A stretch of DNA of 64,000 nt from Hyphomicrobiales bacterium (lineage in GTDB: Bacteria > Pseudomonadota > Alphaproteobacteria > Rhizobiales > Rhizobiaceae): NCBI GenBank assembly GCA_900465685.1, contig UEGR01000016.1, forward strand, positions 1-64,000. The letters run 5' to 3'. The translations under genes were made by a program, and so were the position numbers. A model generated the notes under the pieces. It worked only from the letters and a program-made list of their open reading frames with translations. It was not told the origin of the DNA and searched no databases. Below, piece by piece: positions 51,596 to 60,875 of this stretch (the stretch's first letter is position 1; the number at the start of each line of letters is the position of its first letter).

Positions 51596-53044
51596 ATGAC
51601 CAATCCTCACTACCGCGACACCAAACTGTTCATCGATGGCAAATGGGTAGAAGGCGAAGGCGGCACGCCCATCGCCGTGCTCAATCCGGTCAATAATGAA
51701 ACCATCGGAACGGTTGGCGTCGCCTCGAAAGCCCAGCTTGAAGCGGCAGCGCTTGCCGCCGAACGCGGCTTCCACATCTGGCGCGATATGAGCGTCTTCG
51801 AGCGCTCAAATATTCTGCGCAAGGCCGCCACACTGCTGCGCGAGCGCGCCGAGGACGCTGCGCGTCTACTGACGCTCGAACAGGGCAAGCCACTTGCCGA
51901 AGCACTCGCGGAAATCAACGTCTCCGCCGATATTTTCGACTGGTTCGCCGAGGAAGCCCGGCGCGCTTACGGTCGCATCATCCCTGCGCGCGACCGTTTC
52001 GTTCGCCAGACAGTGTTCAAGACGCCGATCGGCCCAGTGGCTGCCTTCACACCGTGGAACTTCCCGGTTTCACAGACGGCCCGCAAACTGGGTGCGGCAC
52101 TTGCCGCCGGTTGCTCGCTTGTCGTCAAGCCTTCGGAAGACACTCCCGCTTCGCCCACTGTTCTGGCCGAAGTGCTGCATGAGGCTGGTCTTCCGGCGGG
52201 CGTCGTCAACTTCGTCTATGGCGTACCGGCCGACATATCGAGCTATTTGATCGCGCATCCGGCCATCCGCAAAGTCTCGTTTACCGGATCGGTGCCGGTC
52301 GGCAAGCACCTTGCCTCGCTGGCAGGTGCGCATATGAAACCCGCCACGATGGAACTAGGCGGCCATGCACCGGTTCTGGTCTTTGGTGACGCCGACATCG
52401 CGGCAGCAGCAACCACGATGGGTCGCTCGAAATTCCGCAATGCCGGTCAGGTCTGCGTCTCTCCGACCCGCTTCCTGATTGAGGACAAGGCTGTCGATCA
52501 GTTTGTCGACGTGTTTCTTGAGGAAGTCGGTCGCGTCAAGGTTGGCTCCGGTCTCGAAGCCGACAGCACCATGGGGCCGCTCGTTTCGCAACGTCGCGTG
52601 GAAGCAATTGAAGCGCTCGTGGCCGATGCCCGAGACAAGGGCGCCAATGTTGCTGCCGGTGGCAAACGCATCGGCAATTCCGGCAATTTCTATGAACCGA
52701 CGGTTCTGACGAATATCACGCGCGATATGAACATCATGAATGATGAGCCGTTTGGCCCAGTGGCACTGATCATTCCGTTCTCCGATGCGGAAGAAGCCTT
52801 TAGCGAAGCCAATCGCCTGCCATTCGGCCTTGCTTCTTATGCGTTCACGCAATCGGCAGCACGGATTGCCGAACTCGAACGCCGCGTCGAGGTTGGCATG
52901 CTGACCATCAACCACCTTGGTCTGGCTCTGCCGGAAGTGCCGTTCGGTGGCGTCAAGGACAGTGGCTATGGTTCCGAAGGCGGTAGCGAAGCTATCGAAC
53001 CTTATCTCACGACCAAATTCGTCACGGAACGACACGCGGTGTAA
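51596..53044 (+). CDS. NAD(P)-dependent aldehyde dehydrogenase, succinate-semialdehyde dehydrogenase-like
   Basis: Protein of 482 aa. Catalytic residues are all present: Asn155 in PWNFPVSQ, Glu253 in MELGGHAP and Cys287 in NAGQVCVSPTR; the nucleotide-binding FTGSVPVG lies near 229-236. The sequence type is that of the succinate-semialdehyde/2-oxoglutarate-semialdehyde dehydrogenase group (GabD-like). It oxidises a semialdehyde to the acid and is co-transcribed with lhgO. Together they could feed C4-C5 acids to the TCA cycle. A strong terminator follows. Confidence 0.93.
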   Translation: MTNPHYRDTKLFIDGKWVEGEGGTPIAVLNPVNNETIGTVGVASKAQLEAAALAAERGFHIWRDMSVFERSNILRKAATLLRERAEDAARLLTLEQGKPLAEALAEINVSADIFDWFAEEARRAYGRIIPARDRFVRQTVFKTPIGPVAAFTPWNFPVSQTARKLGAALAAGCSLVVKPSEDTPASPTVLAEVLHEAGLPAGVVNFVYGVPADISSYLIAHPAIRKVSFTGSVPVGKHLASLAGAHMKPATMELGGHAPVLVFGDADIAAAATTMGRSKFRNAGQVCVSPTRFLIEDKAVDQFVDVFLEEVGRVKVGSGLEADSTMGPLVSQRRVEAIEALVADARDKGANVAAGGKRIGNSGNFYEPTVLTNITRDMNIMNDEPFGPVALIIPFSDAEEAFSEANRLPFGLASYAFTQSAARIAELERRVEVGMLTINHLGLALPEVPFGGVKDSGYGSEGGSEAIEPYLTTKFVTERHAV

Positions 53045-53070
53045 TCTGTACTGACCAAACAGACATTATA

Positions 53071-53104
53071 AAACGGCACTCCGTTGGAGTGCCGTTTCTT
53101 TTTT
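53071..53104 (+). terminator. Rho-independent terminator of the lhgO-aldehyde dehydrogenase operon
   Basis: AAACGGCACTCC, three-base loop, GGAGTGCCGTTT, then CTTTTTT. The stem of 12 pairs is perfect and begins 26 bases after the stop codon. Confidence 0.92.
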
Positions 53105-53114
53105 GCGCCGTCAT

Positions 53115-53263
53115 TAGAGCAGTTCCGGTTAAAACGGAATCGCGGAACCGCTCTATCTATTTGTTTTTAAGCATTATCCCACGCATCGAAGCAGGATCAG
53201 AAATCAGTCCAGTGGACTGATTTCCCTGTGTAGACGCTAAGCACTTTTGCTGGAAATGCTCTA
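53115..53263. repeat. Palindromic extragenic element (Brucella/Ochrobactrum-like)
   Basis: About 149 bases bounded by TAGAGCA (53115-53121) and TGCTCTA (53257-53263). Inside are an inverted repeat AGAGCAGTTCCG / CGGAACCGCTCT (53116-53154) and a nearly perfect palindrome of 12-base arms GAAATCAGTCCA / TGGACTGATTTC (53200-53224). The plan recalls the extragenic palindromic repeats scattered in Brucellaceae genomes. This is from memory and no other copy was found in the window. Confidence 0.6.
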
Positions 53264-53277
53264 GCTCAAACAATAGC

Positions 53278-53304
53278 CCCCGCATCACAGTCAGCAATGC
53301 GGGG
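53278..53304 (-). terminator. Hairpin downstream of hyuB
   Basis: Arms CCCCGCAT and ATGCGGGG around an 11-base loop, 31 bases beyond the hyuB stop. There is no long T-run, so termination strength is uncertain. Confidence 0.45.
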
Positions 53305-53334
53305 GGCCTATCTTCGCTATGGTCTGCTGATGCT

Positions 53335-55134
53335 CTAAGCGCGGAGGCTCGCCGTTCTTTCGAGATCGATCTTGAAGGTGCCCGGTTCCTCATCATTGGA
53401 AACCAAAGCAACGCGATAGACCTTTTCGGCAGCCTCCGGGGACAACCAGCCACGGTTTGCGGTTGCAAGCACGCGCTTTGGATCGCGATTCAGCGGGTCG
53501 CCGTAACCGCCGCCGCCCGAAGCTGTAAAAGCAATCTTCGCTCCGTCTTCAATGACGACTTCCGCAAAGGCGGGCAGAGTTTCTTCCTTGCCTTCGCCCA
53601 CAATCTTGACCGTTTCGGAAGCCTTGCCCGTACCGCCGCCCAAGACGCCGCGTGGCGGGAAGGTTGTTCCATCAGCGGCGTAGACAATCGTCATATCATG
53701 GTCGAGCGGGTAGAAAACGCCGCCGACTGTCGGCGCCCCTTCAAACTCACCATAACCCTGCGAGTCCTGGACAACACCACGCCGCTCGATGATGATGGGA
53801 TACATCGATTCATCAACTTCGACAGAGTCCAGCTGGATCAAACCAGCATTTGCCGGGCCGCAATAAGTTAGCCAGCCATCATGGCCGTGCAAAGCGCCTC
53901 CACCGGCATATCCGACAAAGACCTGGTTCACATAACCTTTGCCGTCCTTGTACGGGTCTTGGCCTGAAATGACCCCAACACCTGCCGGCAGATGCGAGCC
54001 GCTTTCAGCTTGGCCATATGGCGCGCCCATCTGGGAGAACACCGCATTGCCAGCAATCATCAACCGGTCATTGACGTTGGTAGTGGCAACGGAAGTTCCA
54101 ACCGGATATTTGGGCTTGCCGATTGCGGAGCCATCTCGCAACAATACCTTGATCTGGGATTTCGCGCCCTCATTATGCGGGACACTTTCATCGAGATTGT
54201 TGAACACACCAATGCGGCATGATCCGGTCGCTGTGTTCTCTGACAGATTAAGGCCGCCCGGAACGCAATCGATATTGTCTCGCGCATCAACGACAATCTC
54301 GCCTTTTTCAGGATCGACATTGATGGTCAATTTGACGGGAATGCCTTCGTCGGCAACGCCGGGCACCGGGTCGTGACGAATTTCGTAGCTGTACTGACCA
54401 GCAGGAAGCTTCGCAATGGCGGCCTTTGCGCATCGCGCACCATAATCGAACCAGTCTTCCACGAAGTCCATCACCGTTTCCGGTGAATAGCGTTCCAGCA
54501 ATTCGTGAATTCGACGCTCACCAGTGCGGCAGGCTCCAATCTGTGCACGCACATCGCCAAGCCACATCTCCGGCACGCGATTGCGCATAGAGCCAATGCG
54601 CAGAATATCAGCCTTTTCCTTGTAGTTTTCTGCAATGCGCACGCAGGGCCAGTGCATCCCTTCTTCAAAGATGTTCTTGGCGAATGGGAGATAGGTTGAT
54701 GGCGTCGGCGCACCGGTATCAGCATGGTGCGACAGTGCCATCATCCAGAATAGCGGTTTGCCCTGATAGAAGACCGGCATCGCCACGATCAAGTCGGCAT
54801 GGTGCGTACCGCCCGTAAAAGGACAATTGTTGAAGAAGATGTCACCCGGCTTGATATCGTCGAAGAGTTTAGTGATCGGGCGAGTCGCCAGATCCATCGA
54901 CATGACGTGGATAGGCAAAGCGTCTTCAACCGATACCAGACGGTGATCATAGGTCAGGATAGCGCAGGAAAAGTCGCGCGCATTCTTGATAACAGCCGAC
55001 CGGCTGGCACGCATGACGACAAGCGTCATCTCGCGCACCACAGCCTCGAAACGGCTCTTGAGAACGGACATAAGAAACGGATCTACGCGACGGGCCGCAC
55101 CCGTATCAGATATTTTTGTGCTCATATTCATCAC
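53335..55134 (-). CDS. hyuB: hydantoinase B/oxoprolinase family protein
   Basis: Protein of 599 aa, the usual length for the B subunit of ATP-dependent hydantoinases and 5-oxoprolinase-like enzymes. Family blocks are FNNCPFTGGTHHADLIVAMP near residues 101-120, FSCAILTYDHRLVSVEDALP and the C-terminal GVLGGGTGKASETV; the metal-binding His and Asp of the B domain lie in the first. It cleaves a cyclic amide together with HyuA. The gene is 13 bases downstream of hyuA. The substrate (hydantoin, oxoproline, lactam) cannot be read from the sequence. Confidence 0.92.
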   Translation of the reverse strand: MMNMSTKISDTGAARRVDPFLMSVLKSRFEAVVREMTLVVMRASRSAVIKNARDFSCAILTYDHRLVSVEDALPIHVMSMDLATRPITKLFDDIKPGDIFFNNCPFTGGTHHADLIVAMPVFYQGKPLFWMMALSHHADTGAPTPSTYLPFAKNIFEEGMHWPCVRIAENYKEKADILRIGSMRNRVPEMWLGDVRAQIGACRTGERRIHELLERYSPETVMDFVEDWFDYGARCAKAAIAKLPAGQYSYEIRHDPVPGVADEGIPVKLTINVDPEKGEIVVDARDNIDCVPGGLNLSENTATGSCRIGVFNNLDESVPHNEGAKSQIKVLLRDGSAIGKPKYPVGTSVATTNVNDRLMIAGNAVFSQMGAPYGQAESGSHLPAGVGVISGQDPYKDGKGYVNQVFVGYAGGGALHGHDGWLTYCGPANAGLIQLDSVEVDESMYPIIIERRGVVQDSQGYGEFEGAPTVGGVFYPLDHDMTIVYAADGTTFPPRGVLGGGTGKASETVKIVGEGKEETLPAFAEVVIEDGAKIAFTASGGGGYGDPLNRDPKRVLATANRGWLSPEAAEKVYRVALVSNDEEPGTFKIDLERTASLRA

Positions 55135-55147
55135 TGAACCTTTCTGA

Positions 55148-57208
55148 TCAGGCTACCTGGACAACAAGGTTGCCATATGTATCCACGGTGGCGTCGTGCC
55201 CCTTCTTCAGGTAGGCGGTAAAGGTTTCGGCATCGACGATGCACGGCCCTGCAAGTTGCGCGCCAGCGCCAAGTCCCGCCAGTTCGTAGACCGGCAATTC
55301 CTCTCTCGCCTTGATTTCGTGGCTGTACACATTGCGGAAACCCTTGGGCTGGACCGCACCGTCCTGACTATGCAATGTATGGCTGAGCCAAACGTCCTGT
55401 CCGGTACGTTTGCCAATCGCACGCAATTTCCAGGCTGTGAACTCGACCACATCACCATCCGCGCGAATGGAATAAATGCGTTCATGCATCTTATGGAATG
55501 CTTCAACGAATTCTGCCAATTGGGCTTGCGTGACTTGGCCATTTTCAGGCGTGAACGGAACTTCAATCTCGAAGGATTGATACTCGTACCGCCCCATGAA
55601 ACTGAATTCGAAGCGCCGGTTCTCGCGCGTAACACCAGCCTCATCAAGGAACCCGTCGCCGGACTCCATCAGCCTCGACAGGATTGCGTTGACACCTTCC
55701 GGATCAAAGCGTTCGCTTGAAGTCAAAAGCACGCCGGTATCCTCGCGACGGATATCCGAGATCAGACCGCCAAAAGCCGAAAGACCGGCCATGAAGCGGG
55801 GGATCATATAACGTTTCAGACCGAGAATATCGGCCATCTCCGCGATATGGATAGCGGTTGCGCCGCCACCGCAAACGAAGAAGCTGTCACGCGGGTTAAT
55901 TCCCTCGCGCACGGTGATTTCTTCAATTGCGGCCACCATGTTGTGGTTTGAGGTCGTGTAGATGGCATAGGCAGCTTCCTCATTGGAAACCCCAAGCTCG
56001 CCTGCAACCTTCGACAATGCCTGTTCGGCCAAATCCTTCCGCAACTCCATTTTGCCGCCCAGAAAATAGTCTGGATCAACAATCCCCAGAACGACATTGG
56101 CGTCAGTGACTGTCGGCAACTCACCACCCTTGTTGTAGCAGGCAGGCCCCGGACGCGCGCCTGCGCTATGCGGCCCAACATGCAAGAGACCGCCGGCATC
56201 TACCGACGCGATTGACCCCCCACCGGCACCCACCGAGCGCACGTCTACCTTGGGAATGCCAAGACTGTCATGATGGATCATGCTGTCAGGCGTCACAATG
56301 ATCTGATGGTTGCGCAAAGCGGAAACATCGAATGTCGTTCCACCCATGTCACCAACAATAATGTCTGGCTCGTCGGAAAGGGCAAGCGCGGCCATTGGAG
56401 CAAGGGTTGGACCCGACATGACCGAGTAAATCGGCTTCCGGATCATTTCTGCAACCGGCATCATGCCGCCAACACAATTGGCCAGCAGCAACTCACCGCC
56501 GAAGTTGGTCTCGTCCAGTGCAAGGCGCAGCTTTTCGATATAGCGCTTGACGATGGGGTTGATCGAAGCATCGATTGCAGCGGCGATGATGCGCTTGTAT
56601 TCGCGCGGCATCGGATTGATTTCATGGCTGAGCGTGATGGCGACGCCCGGCAGCTTCTCTTCCAATATCTGGCGTATTTCCAACTCATGTTCCGGATTAA
56701 CCACGGACCACAGCAGGCCTACGGCAATCGCTTCGACTCCGAGCTTCTTGAAGTCTTCCGCTGCTTTCACAACGTCATCGCGATTGAGCGCCGTGACTAC
56801 GCGTCCACGCGCATCAATGCGTTCACTGACGGTGCGTGTCAGGTGACGCGGCACATAGGCTTCGGGATAATCCAGCCGCCACTGAAACGCGCCCTTGCGT
56901 GGGCCTTCACGCAGAACAAGCACATCCTGGTGGCCTTCGGTAACGATCAATCCAACCTTGACGGTTTTACGCTCAACCAATGCGTTGGTCGAAACGGTGG
57001 AACCATGCACAATAAGGTCGACCTGCTGGAAGAAGGCATCAGGGGTTAGATCATAACCTTCGGCAGCAACATGGAGGACGTTGATAAATCCCTTCTCGAA
57101 TTCGCCCGGTGTCGTCGGCGATTTAAAGATCGAGATTTCACCTTTTTCATTCGAAACAAGGCAGTCCGTGAAGGTACCACCAATATCGATGCAAACCTGA
57201 TATGTCAT
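55148..57208 (-). CDS. hyuA: hydantoinase/oxoprolinase family protein, A subunit
   Basis: Protein of 686 aa with an actin-like ATPase fold. The phosphate-binding motif is DIGGTFTDC at residues 8-16, the second VGDMGGTTFDVSALRN near 285-300, and SVGAGGGSIASVDAGG near 326-341. With HyuB it hydrolyses a five-membered cyclic imide or amide at the cost of ATP, or acts as an acetophenone carboxylase-like ligase in other members. The gene lies in one operon with the TorT-like receptor and the ribose-type importer, so the imported solute is its likely substrate (inference). Confidence 0.92.
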   Translation of the reverse strand: MTYQVCIDIGGTFTDCLVSNEKGEISIFKSPTTPGEFEKGFINVLHVAAEGYDLTPDAFFQQVDLIVHGSTVSTNALVERKTVKVGLIVTEGHQDVLVLREGPRKGAFQWRLDYPEAYVPRHLTRTVSERIDARGRVVTALNRDDVVKAAEDFKKLGVEAIAVGLLWSVVNPEHELEIRQILEEKLPGVAITLSHEINPMPREYKRIIAAAIDASINPIVKRYIEKLRLALDETNFGGELLLANCVGGMMPVAEMIRKPIYSVMSGPTLAPMAALALSDEPDIIVGDMGGTTFDVSALRNHQIIVTPDSMIHHDSLGIPKVDVRSVGAGGGSIASVDAGGLLHVGPHSAGARPGPACYNKGGELPTVTDANVVLGIVDPDYFLGGKMELRKDLAEQALSKVAGELGVSNEEAAYAIYTTSNHNMVAAIEEITVREGINPRDSFFVCGGGATAIHIAEMADILGLKRYMIPRFMAGLSAFGGLISDIRREDTGVLLTSSERFDPEGVNAILSRLMESGDGFLDEAGVTRENRRFEFSFMGRYEYQSFEIEVPFTPENGQVTQAQLAEFVEAFHKMHERIYSIRADGDVVEFTAWKLRAIGKRTGQDVWLSHTLHSQDGAVQPKGFRNVYSHEIKAREELPVYELAGLGAGAQLAGPCIVDAETFTAYLKKGHDATVDTYGNLVVQVA

Positions 57209-57286
57209 TTGATCCTCAAGATATCTCTTTTGGGGTCGATAAATGAACGGCGAAGCCGCCCGTAATGCGAATACGAAAACCCTGGA

Positions 57287-58276
57287 CTAACGCTGTGTCT
57301 GCAGCTGTACGACGACCAGAGAAACGATGATGATGAGGCCAAGGAATATCTGCTGGAGATAGCCATCAACCTGAATGAGGTTCATACCGTTGGAAAGAAC
57401 CGTGATGAAAAGTGCTCCAATCAGGGCTGCGGTCACGCCGCCCTCACCACCGGTAAGGCGCACACCACCAACAACTGCCGCTGCGATGGATTCCAGTGTG
57501 AGATTTCCACCAAGATTGGGTTCGCCAGAGCCTGTACGTGCCGTCAGCATAATCGCTCCAATGGCCGTCAGCAGCCCACAAACGGTGTAGGCCAAGATGA
57601 CAGCAGGCGCTGCCCGAATACCGGCCGCCCGTGCAGCCTTGGGGTTCGCACCGATGATATAGAGACTACGACCGAATTTGGTGGCGGTCAGGATAAAACC
57701 GAGCACAATGAAGACCAACGCAAGCACCCATATGGGCGCGGACAGACCAAGGAATTTTCCTTGCGAGAGCACAGCGTTGAAGACTGGAGGCAAGCCGGTA
57801 ATCGGGAAGCCACCGCTGACAGTCGAAGCCAGAGCAAGGATGATATTGGCCATACCCAGCGTCACCACCAAAGCGTTGAGCTGGAACCCGGCGATGAGCA
57901 CGCCATTCGTCAGGCCGATTGCCGCTCCGACAAGAAGCGCTGCGCCCATTCCAAGCAATACGGACGTCCCGTCACCGCCATTGACCATCACCATGGCCGA
58001 AACCACGCTGATCAATGAAATATTGAAGCCAAGCGAAAGGTCGAAACCGCGTGTCAGAATGACGAAGGTTTGCGCCATCGCAAAGATTGCAAGAAAACTC
58101 GCCTGCACGACGATGTTCTGGATATTGCCGAGCGACCAGACGCGCGGTTCCACCAAGCCGAACAACAGGAGAGTGGCAAGGATTGCAAGCGGCAAAACCA
58201 GGCTGGTGAGGCGATGTGAAATCGACATGGATCTCTTGATGACAGGCCGGGAAGTTGTGGTGTCGGACATGGTCAT
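57287..58276 (-). CDS. sugar-type ABC permease (RbsC family)
   Basis: Protein of 329 aa with about ten membrane helices. Typical RbsC blocks are AQTFVILTRGFDLSLG near residues 68-83, NALVVTLGMANIILAL, YIIGANPKAARAAGIRA and SIAAAVVGGVRLTGGEG. It forms the inner-membrane channel with the second permease encoded upstream; the genes overlap by four bases. The importer delivers the substrate of the HyuAB enzymes (inference). Confidence 0.94.
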   Translation of the reverse strand: MTMSDTTTSRPVIKRSMSISHRLTSLVLPLAILATLLLFGLVEPRVWSLGNIQNIVVQASFLAIFAMAQTFVILTRGFDLSLGFNISLISVVSAMVMVNGGDGTSVLLGMGAALLVGAAIGLTNGVLIAGFQLNALVVTLGMANIILALASTVSGGFPITGLPPVFNAVLSQGKFLGLSAPIWVLALVFIVLGFILTATKFGRSLYIIGANPKAARAAGIRAAPAVILAYTVCGLLTAIGAIMLTARTGSGEPNLGGNLTLESIAAAVVGGVRLTGGEGGVTAALIGALFITVLSNGMNLIQVDGYLQQIFLGLIIIVSLVVVQLQTQR

Positions 58277-59283
58277 TTCCTCACCTGAAGCAAACGTTCG
58301 ATCCCCAAAGCGCCGATCAATACCGCGCCAAGCATCAACGTCTGAAATTTACTGTCTATCTGAAGCAGGTTCATCGCGTTGCCGATCACCGTCAGGAACA
58401 GTGCTGCTAGAACAACAAGTTCCGCTCGCCCTACCCCGCCACGTAGTGACACGCCCCCAATTACAGCAGCGGCGATTGTTTCCATGGCCAGCGTGCTGCC
58501 GATGGTAGCCTGCCCGGACCCAAGCCGAGCCGTCATCAGAAAGCCGGTCAGAGCCGCCAGAACACTGGCAAGCACATAAGTGGATACGATCACACGCTTG
58601 ACCTTGATGCCGGAAAGAAGTGCTGAACGGGGATCGCTGCCAACCGCATAAACATGACGTCCGAAAGCAGTATGACGCTGCATCACGACACACAGTACCG
58701 CGACGGCGAGAACGATGATCATGATCACTGGTATGTTCATGATCTGATTTCGACCGACGCCTTTGATAAAGCCGTCAAACACACCGTAAACGGGAATACC
58801 TTGCGTGAAATAAAGTGCGACGCCCATGATGATGGAAGTCACCGCCAGCGTCACCATGAAGGGCGAAATGTTAAAGGTCGCAACTAACGCACCATTAATA
58901 AGCCCCACCAGTCCACCTAGTGCGAGGACGGCCAATAATGCGAGCAATGTTACATAGAGTTCCATTCCCGGAAACATGGGTCCCACGACAAGCATGATCG
59001 TTGCTGTAACCAATGTTCCTCCGGCAACGACAGCACCAACCGAGAGATCGAAGCCGCCGATTGTCATAACCAGCATCTGCGCGAGAGCAGGCAGCGCCAG
59101 AAATGAGAAATTTCTCATCACATTGATCAGATTGAGCCGGTTCAAAAAGCTCGGCGCTATCAGCGAGGTGATGATCAGGGACAATGCCAGGAACGTAAAC
59201 ACAATACCGCCACTGGCGATAAACCGCTGGAGAAAATGCGGCCCGCTATGAGGGGCAGCTTGTCGGGCGACGGTGTCCGTCAT
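58273..59283 (-). CDS. sugar-type ABC permease (RbsC family), second subunit
   Basis: Protein of 336 aa. Its core has LVMTIGGFDLSVGAVVAGG near residues 71-89, FMVTLAVTSIIMGV, YAVGSDPRSALLSGIKV and TIAAAVIGGVSLRGGVG, all RbsC-like. Two different permease genes in series suggest a heterodimeric channel. It is joined by four-base overlaps to both the ATPase and the other permease gene. Confidence 0.94.
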   Translation of the reverse strand: MTDTVARQAAPHSGPHFLQRFIASGGIVFTFLALSLIITSLIAPSFLNRLNLINVMRNFSFLALPALAQMLVMTIGGFDLSVGAVVAGGTLVTATIMLVVGPMFPGMELYVTLLALLAVLALGGLVGLINGALVATFNISPFMVTLAVTSIIMGVALYFTQGIPVYGVFDGFIKGVGRNQIMNIPVIMIIVLAVAVLCVVMQRHTAFGRHVYAVGSDPRSALLSGIKVKRVIVSTYVLASVLAALTGFLMTARLGSGQATIGSTLAMETIAAAVIGGVSLRGGVGRAELVVLAALFLTVIGNAMNLLQIDSKFQTLMLGAVLIGALGIERLLQVRK

Positions 59284-60791
59284 GCTATCAGTTCCTTCCC
59301 GGCACTTTCCCCAAAATAGTGAGACAATACGCTCGCTTCGGATTTTTCATTTTCCTGGATTTCCGCCATGATCCGACCTTCATGCATGACGTAAATGCGT
59401 GTCGACAGATTGATCAGCTCGGGCAATTCCGAAGTGGAGACAATGACACAGGCTCCGCCCTCTACGAGACGCTTGATGTATCGGTAGACATCGGCCTTGG
59501 CGCCCACATCGATCCCCACCGTGGGCTCATCAAAAATATAGACGTCGAAATCCTTCATCAGACCGCGCGCCAGCATGATTTTCTGCTGGTTTCCACCCGA
59601 AAATGCTCGCGCACGCCTTTCGGGATCGAAGGGGCTAAGCGCCAGTTCCTTCAGCGGACTAGCGACCACTGACGCTTCTTTTCTGTGCTTGAAGAATGGG
59701 CCAATGGAAAGACTTGGCAGGTTTAAGCCAGCCATGGTTACATTCTCGCGGGCGGGGCGGATCAAGGCCAATCCTTCCTCGCCACGGTCTGCAGGAAAAT
59801 AGCAAAGATGATTGTCCAGCATAACTGGAGGCGTCGGACGCTCTACCACTTTGCCATGGAGTTCAACCCGTCCGGACGATATCGTTTCGAGACCAAAGAT
59901 GGCGCGACACAATTCCGAGCGCCCACAACCAACCAAACCGGCAAGACCAACAACCTCACCCGCTCGCGCATAAATGCTGGCATCGACGACAGTGCCGTTT
60001 TCAACCGAAAGCCTGTCGATCTTCAGAGCAACTTCGGTCGGACTGGTTGTGATCTTTGGAAACAGTTCCGAGACAGGGCGTCCGATCATCATCTCGATCA
60101 GACCTTCGTCACTGATCTCACCGGTGTTCACAGTGCCTATATATTTACCGCCACGCAGAACTGTCACGCGATCAGAGAGATTGCGTAGTTCCGCCATGCG
60201 ATGGGATACGTAAATGATGCCGACGCCCTTTTCCTTCAATCGCCGGATAGTGCGGAACAGCTTTTCCGCCTCGCCATCAGTCAACGATGCCGTCGGCTCA
60301 TCAAGGATGAGAATTTTTGGGTCAAGCCGAAGCGCTTTGGCAATCTCGATCATTTGCCGCTGAGCACGCGACAGATGCCCAACCATCGCATCCAGTGGGA
60401 CATGAAACTCCAGCTCATCCAGCAACTGCTGGGCTTCGGCGCGCATAGCCGCTTTCTTGAGGAAAAGCCTGCCACTCTTTTCGCGCGCCAAAAACAGATT
60501 TTCCAGTACCGTTAAATCCGGAACAAGACTGAACTCCTGAAACACCGACGCGATGCCAAGCTCACGTGCAAGTGCCGGGTTCATTTTGTTATAGGTCTTT
60601 CCATTCACCGTCAGCTCTCCCGCCGACGGCTCGAAAGTTCCAACGATCAAATTGATGAGCGTCGACTTCCCCGCACCATTCTCACCGAGAAGCGCATGGA
60701 CCTCGCCAGGCTTCAGGTGTAGCTCAACGTTGCTCAACGCGGCAATGTTGCGGAAATTCTTTGTCAGCCCTTTGATGTGAAGCATGTTCAT
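59280..60791 (-). CDS. sugar-type ABC ATP-binding protein with two ATPase domains (RbsA type)
   Basis: Protein of 503 aa. The first nucleotide-binding domain has Walker A GENGAGKSTLIN near residues 36-47 and Walker B ILILDEPTASLTDGE near 157-171. The second has the degenerate P-loop GLVGCGRSELC near 284-294 and signature FSGGNQQKIMLARGL near 394-408, as is standard for RbsA/MglA. It energises the TorT-linked importer. The gene starts an ATGA-overlapped set with the permeases. Confidence 0.94.
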   Translation of the reverse strand: MNMLHIKGLTKNFRNIAALSNVELHLKPGEVHALLGENGAGKSTLINLIVGTFEPSAGELTVNGKTYNKMNPALARELGIASVFQEFSLVPDLTVLENLFLAREKSGRLFLKKAAMRAEAQQLLDELEFHVPLDAMVGHLSRAQRQMIEIAKALRLDPKILILDEPTASLTDGEAEKLFRTIRRLKEKGVGIIYVSHRMAELRNLSDRVTVLRGGKYIGTVNTGEISDEGLIEMMIGRPVSELFPKITTSPTEVALKIDRLSVENGTVVDASIYARAGEVVGLAGLVGCGRSELCRAIFGLETISSGRVELHGKVVERPTPPVMLDNHLCYFPADRGEEGLALIRPARENVTMAGLNLPSLSIGPFFKHRKEASVVASPLKELALSPFDPERRARAFSGGNQQKIMLARGLMKDFDVYIFDEPTVGIDVGAKADVYRYIKRLVEGGACVIVSTSELPELINLSTRIYVMHEGRIMAEIQENEKSEASVLSHYFGESAGKELIA

Positions 60792-60813
60792 TCCCGATCA
60801 ATGATCCCCGCCC

Positions 60814-60829
60814 GGCCTCTTTCGAGGCC
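60814..60829 (-). promoter_or_regulatory. Intercistronic stem-loop
   Basis: GGCCTC-TTTC-GAGGCC (minus GGCCTC-GAAA-GAGGCC, a GNRA-type loop) between the receptor stop and the ATPase start. Such loops often protect the receptor part of ABC mRNAs so that more receptor is made; that role here is inference. Confidence 0.45.
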
Positions 60830-60875
60830 AGACGACGTTGCATTGTTGAAAGGCGAAACTGCCTGAAAACGCAGC

